Of a stretch of DNA of 8,024 nt, positions 1 to 6,003 are shown piece by piece. The stretch's first letter is position 1; every line of letters begins with the position of its first letter. The translations under genes and the position numbers were made by a program. The DNA is from Nitrospinota bacterium (GTDB taxonomy: Bacteria; Tectomicrobia; Entotheonellia; J063): contig RFHZ01000499.1 in the NCBI GenBank assembly GCA_003696125.1, positions 1 through 8,024 of the forward strand, written 5' to 3'. Under the pieces are notes generated by a model. It was not told where the DNA came from. It did not search any database and worked only from the letters and a program-made list of their open reading frames with translations.

Positions 1-141
1 ATTTCCCTCTCCCCGGTCCTCCAGGCCATGGGAATCGCCCCCGAAACCGGTCAGGGAGCGGTGCGTTTCAGTCTGGGACGATGGACCACGCGCGAGGAGA
101 TCGACCTGGCCGTCGCGGCGCTGGAGAGAGCCATCCGATGA
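1..141 (+). CDS. Cysteine desulfurase (NifS/IscS-type class V aminotransferase), C-terminal fragment
   Basis: Frame 1 is open from the left edge and ends at TGA 139-141, giving the last 46 residues of a protein that starts outside the window. The segment GAVRFSLGRWTTREEID followed by a short amphipathic helix (LAVAALERAIR) is the typical end of NifS/IscS-type cysteine desulfurases, where an R-x-SLGR-x-TT-x-EEID block closes the small domain. These PLP enzymes take sulfur from cysteine for Fe-S clusters or tRNA thiolation. The PLP lysine and catalytic cysteine lie outside the window, so activity and subclass cannot be judged. The stop overlaps the next start by 4 bases (ATGA), implying co-translation with the YhhQ-type gene. 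Other class V aminotransferases remain possible but fit the motif less well. Confidence 0.85.
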   Translation: MSLSPVLQAMGIAPETGQGAVRFSLGRWTTREEIDLAVAALERAIR

Positions 142-812
142 GGGAAGGGAAGCTCTCCCCCTGGTTTCTGGTCATTGCCACCGTCTTTGTGACGGCGCTC
201 CTGACGGCAAACATCATCGCGGTGAAGCTGGTGATGATCGGCGGCATCGTCCTCCCGGCTGCCATCATCATCTTTCCCATCAGCTACATCTTCGGGGATG
301 TGTTGACCGAAGTCTACGGCTATCAGCAGGCCAGAAAGGTGATCTGGCTCGGGTTTGGCTGTAACCTGCTGGCCGTGATCGCCATCTGGATCGGACAACG
401 CCTCCCACCAGCCCCCTTTTGGGAGGCCCAGGCGGCCTATGAACGCATCCTCGGCTTTACCCCTCGCCTCCTGGTCGCCTCCTTTGTCGCCTACCTGGTG
501 GGAGAGTTTGCCAACGCCTTTGTCCTGGCTAAGATGAAGATCCTGACCCGGGGACGCTGGCTCTGGACCCGTACCATCGGTTCGACCCTGGTGGGACAGG
601 GACTCGATTCCCTGGTCTTCATTACCGTTGCCTTTGCCGGAACCATCCCCTGGCTTGCCCTGGGACAGATGATCGTCACCCAGTGGCTGGCCAAGACGAT
701 CTACGAGGCGGTGGCCACACCGCTGACTTATGCCGTGGTTCGCCTGCTCAAAACACGCGAAGGGATCGATGTGTACGACTACGAAACCGATTTCAATCCG
801 CTGGCCTTTTGA
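138..812 (+). CDS. yhhQ: Queuosine precursor transporter, YhhQ family (COG1738)
   Basis: This is a 224-residue inner-membrane protein. I chose ATG 138, which overlaps the upstream TGA (ATGA) and has GGAGAG at 123-128, over ATG 81, which would add 19 residues lying inside the desulfurase gene. YhhQ proteins import 7-cyano/7-aminomethyl-7-deazaguanine for queuosine tRNA modification, and the length matches the family. Visible features are a first membrane helix (FLVIATVFVTALLTANIIAV), a second around VLPAAIIIFPISYIFGDVLTEVYG, further helices near WLGFGCNLLAVIAIWIG and LLVASFVAYLVGEFAN, and the family signature RTIGSTLVGQGLDSLVFI near residue 150. It ends with a helix, then a charged cytoplasmic tail (GIDVYDYETDFNP). 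Pairing with a cysteine desulfurase could reflect shared tRNA-modification chemistry, but that is inference. There is no sign of truncation. Confidence 0.9.
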   Translation: MREGKLSPWFLVIATVFVTALLTANIIAVKLVMIGGIVLPAAIIIFPISYIFGDVLTEVYGYQQARKVIWLGFGCNLLAVIAIWIGQRLPPAPFWEAQAAYERILGFTPRLLVASFVAYLVGEFANAFVLAKMKILTRGRWLWTRTIGSTLVGQGLDSLVFITVAFAGTIPWLALGQMIVTQWLAKTIYEAVATPLTYAVVRLLKTREGIDVYDYETDFNPLAF

Positions 813-880
813 TGGTGCATATCCCAGCGGCTGTTGTCCCCAGGAGAGCATCGCTGTCCAGAGGATTTCATCGTCGAGCT

Positions 881-910
881 CGCCAGGCTCTTCTCCCTTA
901 CCTCCTGGCG
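881..910. repeat. Inverted repeat (7-bp arms, 16-base loop) upstream of the CoA-transferase gene
   Basis: CGCCAGG at 881-887 pairs perfectly with CCTGGCG at 904-910, around a 16-base pyrimidine-rich loop. It sits 98 bases after the transporter stop and 45 bases before the CoA-transferase ATG. It could be a weak terminator-like or attenuator-like hairpin, or an operator for a dimeric regulator. No run of T follows immediately (only TTTT about 17 bases on), so a classical intrinsic terminator is unlikely. A 7-bp GC-rich match can arise by chance. Confidence 0.3.
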
Positions 911-943
911 TGCGCGACGGGAAAGGGTTTTCATGGTGGAGTG

Positions 944-952
944 AAAGGAGGA
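944..952 (+). promoter_or_regulatory. Ribosome binding site fixing the CoA-transferase start
   Basis: AAAGGAGGA lies 3 bases before ATG 956 and is almost fully complementary to the 16S 3' end. It decides the start: ATG 956, or possibly ATG 965, which is in frame three codons later and also within reach. Starts much further upstream in this open frame have no comparable site. Confidence 0.75.
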
Positions 953-955
953 AGG

Positions 956-2122
956 ATGAACGACATGCCCTTATCCCATATCAAGGTCATCGATCTGACC
1001 CGCGCGCGTGCCGGACCAACCTGTGCCCGGCAGCTTGCGGATATGGGAGCCCAGGTGATCAAGGTGGAGAGTCCGGTGGATGAGGAGGGTACGAATCGAC
1101 ACGGCTTCGATTTTCAAAACCTGCACCGTAACAAACGGAGCATGGTTCTGAACCTGAAGCATGAGAAGGGGAAAGAGATCCTGAAGCGACTGGTCAAGGA
1201 AGCGGATGTGCTCATCGAGAACTTCCGGCCTGAGGTCAAGTACCGCCTGGGCATCGATTATGAGACCCTGCGCCAGATCAATCCCCGCCTGATCTATGCG
1301 AGCATCTCCGGCTTTGGCCAGAGCGGTCCCTATCGGGATCGACCCGGGTACGACCAGATCGCCCAGGGCATGGGGGGTCTGATGAGCATCACCGGTCTAC
1401 CGGGCCAGGGACCGGTCCGCGCCGGTATCCCTATCGCGGATCTGTCCGCCGGGATCTTTGCCGCCCAGGGGATCCTGGTGGCCCTGATCGAGCGGGAACG
1501 CTCCGGACAGGGACAATGGGTTCACACCTCCCTTCTGGAAGCGATGATCGCCATGCTCGACTTCCAGGCGACCCGCTGGCTCATGGGGAGAGAGGTTCCC
1601 CCCCAGGCCGGGAACAACCATCCGACCAGCATCCCTACCGGCATGTTCCGGGTCAAGGATGGATACATCAACATCGCTGCCGGGGGACAGCACATGTGGA
1701 AGCGGCTCTGTACCGCGATCGAGGCTCCGGAACTCCTGGAAGATCCCCGCTTTGCCACCCCTGAGCTCCGCTCGCAAAACCGGGATGCGCTCAATCCTCT
1801 CCTGGAGGAGAAGCTGCAGAGCAGGGGAGTGAAGGAGTGGGTAGAAAAGCTCAATGCGGCCGGGGTCCCGTGTGGCCCTATCCTCTCCATTGACCAGGTC
1901 TTTGCCGACGAACAGGTGCAGCACCTGGGCATGGCGCAGGAGATAGAGCATCCCCGTCTCGGGCCGATCCAGATCGTACGGCACCCGGTGACGCTAAGTC
2001 GCACTCCGGGAGGGATCTTCAGACCGACTCCCGAGCGGGGAGAGCATACGGAGGAGATCCTGGGTGAGCTTGGTTTGAGTAGGGAAGAGATCGAGAAGCT
2101 GCGTGCCGACCGGGTGATCTAG
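956..2122 (+). CDS. Family III CoA-transferase (CaiB/BaiF type)
   Basis: This is a 388-residue cytosolic enzyme, near the usual 390-430 for the family, which moves CoA between an acyl-CoA donor and a carboxylic acid through an aspartyl-CoA thioester. The N-terminus shows the family CoA-binding fold: VIDLTRARAGPTCARQLADMGAQVIKVE (written here only as a location, residues 11-38). LHRNKRSMVLNLK (56-68), ADVLIENFRP (83-92), ISGFGQSGPY (117-126) and GYDQIAQGMGG (131-141) follow. The likely nucleophile is Asp162 in IPIADLSAG, matching catalytic Asp169 of formyl-CoA transferase. The C-terminal part carries GVPCGPI and the common final block with HTEEIL. The substrate cannot be read from sequence; formyl-, carnitine-, benzylsuccinate-, mesaconyl- and citramalate-type members all share these motifs. 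It converges on the ABC-transporter operon with a 2-base gap. A link to the acyl-CoA ligase in that operon is plausible but inferred. Confidence 0.92.
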   Translation: MNDMPLSHIKVIDLTRARAGPTCARQLADMGAQVIKVESPVDEEGTNRHGFDFQNLHRNKRSMVLNLKHEKGKEILKRLVKEADVLIENFRPEVKYRLGIDYETLRQINPRLIYASISGFGQSGPYRDRPGYDQIAQGMGGLMSITGLPGQGPVRAGIPIADLSAGIFAAQGILVALIERERSGQGQWVHTSLLEAMIAMLDFQATRWLMGREVPPQAGNNHPTSIPTGMFRVKDGYINIAAGGQHMWKRLCTAIEAPELLEDPRFATPELRSQNRDALNPLLEEKLQSRGVKEWVEKLNAAGVPCGPILSIDQVFADEQVQHLGMAQEIEHPRLGPIQIVRHPVTLSRTPGGIFRPTPERGEHTEEILGELGLSREEIEKLRADRVI

Positions 2123-2127
2123 GCCTA
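2120..2127. other. Palindrome formed by the two convergent stop codons
   Basis: TAGGCCTA is a perfect 8-base palindrome made of the plus-strand TAG stop (2120-2122), two bases (GC) and the minus-strand TAG stop (2125-2127). There is no room for an intrinsic terminator between the genes and no T-tract on either side. The two transcripts must therefore overlap at their 3' ends or stop by a factor-dependent route. The palindrome itself is short and may be incidental. Confidence 0.6.
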
Positions 2128-3213
2128 CCGCTCCTGCACCACCACACAGTGCTCCGGCCGGATCAGAACCTTCACCGCCTTTCCCAGCGGATAGCGTTCA
2201 CCCGGTGGAGCGATCACGCGCAGCACCTTATCGCCAGGGGTAAGCTGGATCTGGTAGTCGATCAACTCCCCAAAGTAGAAGCAGCGGCTCACGATCCCGG
2301 AAAAACAGCTCCAGGTAGGGGGCACGTCCCTCTCCCCCCCCTCCGGGCACAGCCGGATCTGATGGGGACGGATGGAGACCCAGACGGTTTCTCCAGGCCT
2401 TCCAGGTCCTGTGTCCTCGACACGTAGCTGGAGTCCATCTCCCAGGTCGATAGCATGATCTGTGACCCACCTGCCGGGGAGGAGGTTGGTCTTCCCGATG
2501 AACTGGGCGACAAAGCGGGTCTTTGGTCGGTCATAGATCTCCTCTGGGGTCCCCACCTGTTCCAGCCGTCCCTGGTGCATCACACAGATCCGATCCGCGA
2601 TCACCATGGCCTCGGCCTGATCGTGGGTCACGTACAGGGAGGTGATCTGAAATTCGTCGTGTAACCGGCGGATCTCAAAGCGCATCTCCTCCCGCAGATT
2701 GGCATCGAGATTGCTCAGCGGCTCATCCAGGAGCAGGATCTCCGGTTCGACCACCAGTGCCCGCGCCAGGGCCACCCGCTGCTGCTGTCCCCCGGAGAGC
2801 TCGGCCGGGTAGCGGTCGGCCAGATGCTCCAGCTTGACGATCTCCAGGATGCGACGCACCTTCTTTTCCGCCTCGGCCCGGCTCACATCCCGGAACTTCA
2901 GCCCATAGGCCACGTTCTGGTATACCGTTTTGTGTGGCCACACGGCATAGCTCTGAAAGATCATCGACATGTTGCGCCGTTCCGGCGGCACCATGACGGT
3001 CGGGGAAGCGATCAGCTTTCCTCCTACCCGGATCTCGCCCGCATCCGGTTCTAAAAAACCGGCCACCAGGCGCAGCGTCGTGGTCTTCCCGCACCCTGAG
3101 GGACCGAGCAGGGCCACCAGCTCTCCATGCTCGACGAACAGATCGAGTCCATCAACGGCACGGGTATTTCCCCCAAAGATTTTGGTCAGACCCCGCAGTT
3201 CTACGGTTGCCAT
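2125..3213 (-). CDS. ABC transporter ATP-binding protein (FbpC/PotA-like)
   Basis: This is a 362-residue cytoplasmic ATPase energising the importer encoded just upstream. Numbered from ATG 3213, it has Walker A GPSGCGKTT (37-45), Q-loop Gln87 in MIFQSYAVWPH, signature LSGGQQQRVALARAL (139-153), Walker B ILLLDEPLSNLD (159-170) and switch His197 in VTHDQAEAM. After residue ~235 (RFVAQFIGKTNLL) a C-terminal TOBE-type regulatory domain follows, as in ferric-iron (FbpC), spermidine (PotA) and maltose (MalK) ATPases; 350-370 residues is normal. I preferred ATG 3213 because GGAGGT precedes it by 4 bases. The in-frame ATG at 3225, abutting the permease stop, would add only MEVG and would itself contain that ribosome binding site. 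All catalytic motifs are intact. The substrate is set by the binding protein, not by this subunit. Confidence 0.95.
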   Translation of the reverse strand: MATVELRGLTKIFGGNTRAVDGLDLFVEHGELVALLGPSGCGKTTTLRLVAGFLEPDAGEIRVGGKLIASPTVMVPPERRNMSMIFQSYAVWPHKTVYQNVAYGLKFRDVSRAEAEKKVRRILEIVKLEHLADRYPAELSGGQQQRVALARALVVEPEILLLDEPLSNLDANLREEMRFEIRRLHDEFQITSLYVTHDQAEAMVIADRICVMHQGRLEQVGTPEEIYDRPKTRFVAQFIGKTNLLPGRWVTDHAIDLGDGLQLRVEDTGPGRPGETVWVSIRPHQIRLCPEGGERDVPPTWSCFSGIVSRCFYFGELIDYQIQLTPGDKVLRVIAPPGERYPLGKAVKVLIRPEHCVVVQER

Positions 3214-3217
3214 GCCG

Positions 3218-3223
3218 ACCTCC
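3218..3223 (-). promoter_or_regulatory. Ribosome binding site for the ABC ATPase
   Basis: Read on the minus strand, GGAGGT lies 4 bases before ATG 3213 and inside the first codons that the alternative start at 3225 would use. This favours the internal ATG. Confidence 0.6.
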
Positions 3224-3225
3224 AT

Positions 3226-4962
3226 TCATGCTTGCAGAATATCTCGGCCGATGAGGCGATAGGAAAGGATCACCACCACCAGGGTAATGCCGAGTAGTAG
3301 CACCCCTAAGGCGGCCACGTTTTCCAGCCACCCTTCTTCGTAAAAGTCGAGAATGACCACGGAGAGGACCTTGGTGTTGGTGGTCCAGAGGAGTACCGAT
3401 GAGCTGAGTTCCCGCAACGAAGGCATGAAGATCAGGATCCAGGAAGCGATGAGCCCCTCTTTGAACAGGGGAACCGTGATATCCTTAAACACCCCGAGAC
3501 GATTGGCCCCCAGGATGCGTGCCCCCTCTTCCAGTTCGGGGTGGATGCTCATGAGCGCCGCATTACTCGTCTGGTAGGCGATGGGAAGATACTTGGTCAG
3601 ATAGGCGAGAAACAGGATCCAGAGGGTCCCGTACAGGGCCAGCGGTTTATGGGTGTACGCGGTAAAGAGGCCTACGGCCAGGACAATACCGGGTATGGCC
3701 ATCGGCATGGTGGCCAGAAAGCTGAGGAACTGGTATCCCCGCACCAGCCTTCGCTGCGCGATATAGGCGATGAGGGCAGCGAGAATGGCCCCGGCCGTGG
3801 CCGCCATGGTGGCCAGGATCACGGTATTGACCATGGCGTTGGTCGCCGCTTCATTGGCAAATATAAAGCGGTAGTTGGCCAGGGTCAGGTTTGACCAGCG
3901 TAGCCCGTTCCCCTGGGTCTTCAGCAGGGAGGCGATACCCAGGGCGGTATAGGGGAGCAGGATGGAGCAGAAGAGCGGGATCAGGCACAGGCCGAACACC
4001 ACCCAGCGGTACGGACCGAGCTTTTGCCGCCGGCGCTGCCCCCCTTTCCCCCCGATGGTGGCATAGCTGCGCCGGCCCAGGACCTTGCGTCGTAGCCAGA
4101 GGAGAGCGACGGCGGCCAGGAGCATGGGCAGGGCAAAGGCAGAGGCCAGCCCCACCTGGTACTCATCCGACTGCATGAAGGCACGAATCTGGGTGGTCAT
4201 GACATGCTGCCCGGCCGGAATCGCCAGCATGGCCGGGGTGCCGAAGAGGATCATCGCTTCCAGAAAGGCCATGATCAACCCGGCAAAGAGGGCCGGCATG
4301 ACCAGGGGCAGGGTGATGCCGGTCATGGTGGAGAGGGTACCGGCCCCGCTGATGTTCGCCGCATCTTCCATATCAGAAGGGACACTGTTCAGCCCGGCAT
4401 GGACCACGATGAAGACCAGGGGGAAGACGTAGAGCACCATGGCGAAGATGACCCCCTCCATGGAGAAGATGTTGAAGAGATAGCTCTCCTCCCCGGCTCC
4501 GCTGATATAACGGTAGATCACGTTGAGCCAGCCCTGTCTGGGACCGGCCAGAAAGACCCAGGCGGTTGCGCCTAAAAAAGGAGGAGTGACAAAGGAGATC
4601 AGGACCGCCGTCCGGAGGAAGCGAGGAAAGGGGACATCGGTACGGGACACAGCCCAGGCCATAAGCGAGCCGATGGTCAGGCTGATCAGGCTGACCGAGC
4701 AGGCCACGATCAGGGTCCAGAGGATCGGGCTGCGATAGAGGGGATTGGTATACGCCTCGATGTAATTATCCAACCCCCAACTCGCTTCGGTCAGGAAGAG
4801 CCCTTCCCGCACCAGGAAGCTCTCGCGCACCAGGAAGGACATCGGCCCGAGAATGAGCAGGACCAGCAGGAGCGTGGCCAGTACCCAGACCACCGGAGTG
4901 AGATCAAACCGCTGTCGTTTCAGGGCCCTTATCGGTCGAATAACGGCAGACAATCCTCCCAT
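3226..4962 (-). CDS. ABC transporter permease, fused two-domain type (FbpB-like)
   Basis: This is a 578-residue inner-membrane protein with two copies of the binding-protein-dependent permease domain in one chain, as in FbpB/AfuB-type importers, so it probably supplies the whole membrane channel. Domain 1 (about 25-290) begins with a helix at VVWVLATLLLVLLILGP and has the EAA cytoplasmic loop at 199-219 (EDAANISGAG...TLP). Domain 2 (about 315-575), after a basic linker (RRKVLGRRSY...GGQRRRQK), starts with VVFGLCLIPLFCSILLPY and has its EAA loop near 478-498 (EEGARILGA...ITVP). These loops dock the ATPase. About 12 membrane segments are visible. AAGGGAG lies a few bases upstream of ATG 4962, and the gap from the binding-protein gene is 24 bases. 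A hexapeptide, SFLVRE, is duplicated in tandem (42-53) just after the first helix. Both domains look intact. Confidence 0.93.
   Translation of the reverse strand: MGGLSAVIRPIRALKRQRFDLTPVVWVLATLLLVLLILGPMSFLVRESFLVREGLFLTEASWGLDNYIEAYTNPLYRSPILWTLIVACSVSLISLTIGSLMAWAVSRTDVPFPRFLRTAVLISFVTPPFLGATAWVFLAGPRQGWLNVIYRYISGAGEESYLFNIFSMEGVIFAMVLYVFPLVFIVVHAGLNSVPSDMEDAANISGAGTLSTMTGITLPLVMPALFAGLIMAFLEAMILFGTPAMLAIPAGQHVMTTQIRAFMQSDEYQVGLASAFALPMLLAAVALLWLRRKVLGRRSYATIGGKGGQRRRQKLGPYRWVVFGLCLIPLFCSILLPYTALGIASLLKTQGNGLRWSNLTLANYRFIFANEAATNAMVNTVILATMAATAGAILAALIAYIAQRRLVRGYQFLSFLATMPMAIPGIVLAVGLFTAYTHKPLALYGTLWILFLAYLTKYLPIAYQTSNAALMSIHPELEEGARILGANRLGVFKDITVPLFKEGLIASWILIFMPSLRELSSSVLLWTTNTKVLSVVILDFYEEGWLENVAALGVLLLGITLVVVILSYRLIGRDILQA
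4808..4837 (-). repeat. Short in-frame direct repeat in the permease gene
   Basis: The 12-base string CGCACCAGGAAG occurs at 4808-4819 and again at 4826-4837, offset by 18 bases. On the coding strand it yields tandem SFLVRE-SFLVRE at residues 42-53 of the permease, in what should be the first periplasmic loop. The period is a multiple of three, so the frame is kept. This looks like replication slippage that was tolerated. Confidence 0.6.
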
Positions 4963-4986
4963 CCTCGCTCCCTTTATGCTGTGGCT

Positions 4987-6003
4987 TTATACGCCGAATT
5001 TCTTCCGGAATGCTTCCCGTACCGGCTTTCGCATCTTTACCGCCTCCTCGGGCGTCAGGATGATCAGCTTCAGATCCTTGAGCGGTTTGAGAGACGGTGG
5101 ATACTGCACGTCGGGATGACCGACGTACAGGCCGTGGTTGGCCAGTACCTGCTGTGCTTCCTTGCTGAAGAGCCAGTCGCTAAACACCTTGGCCGCATTC
5201 GGATGTGGTGCCTTGGCCAGGATGGCCTGGGGAGAGGCGATAAAAGGGACCCCTTCCTTGGGATAGACGTACTGGATCGGCTCCCCTCGCTGAATGGCAT
5301 CAAAGGTCTGGTATCCCGTCCCCCCGGCCGACATCAACGCCTCGCCCCGCACCACAAAGGTGGTGGCATCGACGGCCGACTGCACGATGCGCGGTTTCTG
5401 GGCGGCCAGCTTGTCGAAGAATTCCCAGCCAAAGAGCTTTACCAGGGCGGCCATGCCCACGCTGACAAAGCCGCTATAGCTCGGATGGGCATTGACCAGC
5501 TTGCCTTTCCATTTGGGATCCAGAAAGTCGAGCCAGCTCTGCGGCACCTCTTCCGGTTTCACCTTGGTGGTGTTGTAGGCCGGAATGTACACGCTTGCCC
5601 GCAGAATCGTCCAGTACCCATCCTTCTCCAGGAAATTGGGATCAAATCTCTCCGTCCCCTTGGGGCGATAGGGGATAATGGCCTTCTCTTTGCGCAGGGT
5701 GACGAAGTGGCCGATATTGGAGGTATGCAGGATATCGGCATTATAGATCCCGGCTCTGGCTTCCTGGAGGAGACGGCGGAAGAGCTTTCCCGACCCGCTC
5801 CGGTGGAGCACGCATTCGATGCCCAGGTTTTTGCTGTTAAAGAGGTTACAGAGTTCCTGGGCAATGGGTAAGGCGATGGAAGAGTACCAGACCACTTTTC
5901 CCTCTTTCCTGGCCAGTTCCATGACATCCTGCGCGGCAGCAGGAAGCGTGGCCAGCAGGACCAGCAATGCCAAAACAAGACCGAGTAGAGCATGCTTTTT
6001 CAT
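4987..6003 (-). CDS. Periplasmic substrate-binding protein of an Fbp-like ABC importer
   Basis: This is a 338-residue exported protein that should capture the substrate for the permease encoded downstream. Residues 1-24 form a signal peptide: MKKH, a leucine-rich core, then AAA before Gln25, with no lipobox cysteine, so a soluble periplasmic protein is expected. The mature part follows the family 1/ferric-binding-like layout: ARKEGKVVWYSS (31-42), YNADILHTSN (87-96), AYNTTKV (142-148), SWLDFLDPKWKGKL (156-169) and HPNAAKVFSDWLFSKEAQQVL (267-287, location only). In iron-binding FbpA the metal is held by adjacent tyrosines at the spot that here reads AGGTGYQTF (226-234), so the tyrosine pair is missing. 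Iron is therefore not assured, and a carboxylate, phosphonate or other small anion is possible. The start overlaps the ligase alpha stop (ATGA) and has AAAGGAGGG 7 bases upstream. Confidence 0.9.
   Translation of the reverse strand: MKKHALLGLVLALLVLLATLPAAAQDVMELARKEGKVVWYSSIALPIAQELCNLFNSKNLGIECVLHRSGSGKLFRRLLQEARAGIYNADILHTSNIGHFVTLRKEKAIIPYRPKGTERFDPNFLEKDGYWTILRASVYIPAYNTTKVKPEEVPQSWLDFLDPKWKGKLVNAHPSYSGFVSVGMAALVKLFGWEFFDKLAAQKPRIVQSAVDATTFVVRGEALMSAGGTGYQTFDAIQRGEPIQYVYPKEGVPFIASPQAILAKAPHPNAAKVFSDWLFSKEAQQVLANHGLYVGHPDVQYPPSLKPLKDLKLIILTPEEAVKMRKPVREAFRKKFGV

Larger units (their letters stand above)
813..955 (+). other. Intergenic gap before the CoA-transferase gene
   Basis: This 143-base gap on the plus strand lies between the transporter stop and the CoA-transferase start. 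It is the only sizeable non-coding stretch in the window. I see no RNA gene and no convincing sigma-70 promoter; TTGTCC at 833-838 is a possible -35, but no good -10 follows at normal spacing. It contains one 7-bp inverted repeat (881-910) and ends with a strong ribosome binding site. The CoA-transferase reading frame stays open through the gap, but the peptide it would encode (rich in Arg and Ala, unlike the family N-terminus) is probably not translated. Confidence 0.5.

Noticed and set aside
51-851. Minus-strand frame (266 codons) across the YhhQ-type gene
   Set aside because: Its composition is Gly/Asp/His/Gln-rich with no membrane segments or motifs, and it lies opposite a clear membrane-protein gene.
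683-955. N-terminal extension of the CoA-transferase frame into the YhhQ-type gene
   Set aside because: The extra 91 residues are Arg-rich and unlike the family, overlap another gene by 130 bases, and the strong ribosome binding site at 944-952 points to ATG 956.
2154-2161. CCGGCCGG palindrome near the end of the ABC ATPase gene
   Set aside because: It is short, GC-only, inside coding sequence and without a T-tract, so it is not a credible terminator.
4981-5871. Plus-strand frame (296 codons) antisense to the binding-protein gene
   Set aside because: The real gene on the other strand has a signal peptide, family motifs and a ribosome binding site. This frame has none of them.
2125-6003. Calling the importer a ferric-iron transporter outright
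   Set aside because: Family architecture fits Fbp, but the tyrosine pair for iron is absent and the operon starts with an acyl-CoA ligase. The substrate is left open.
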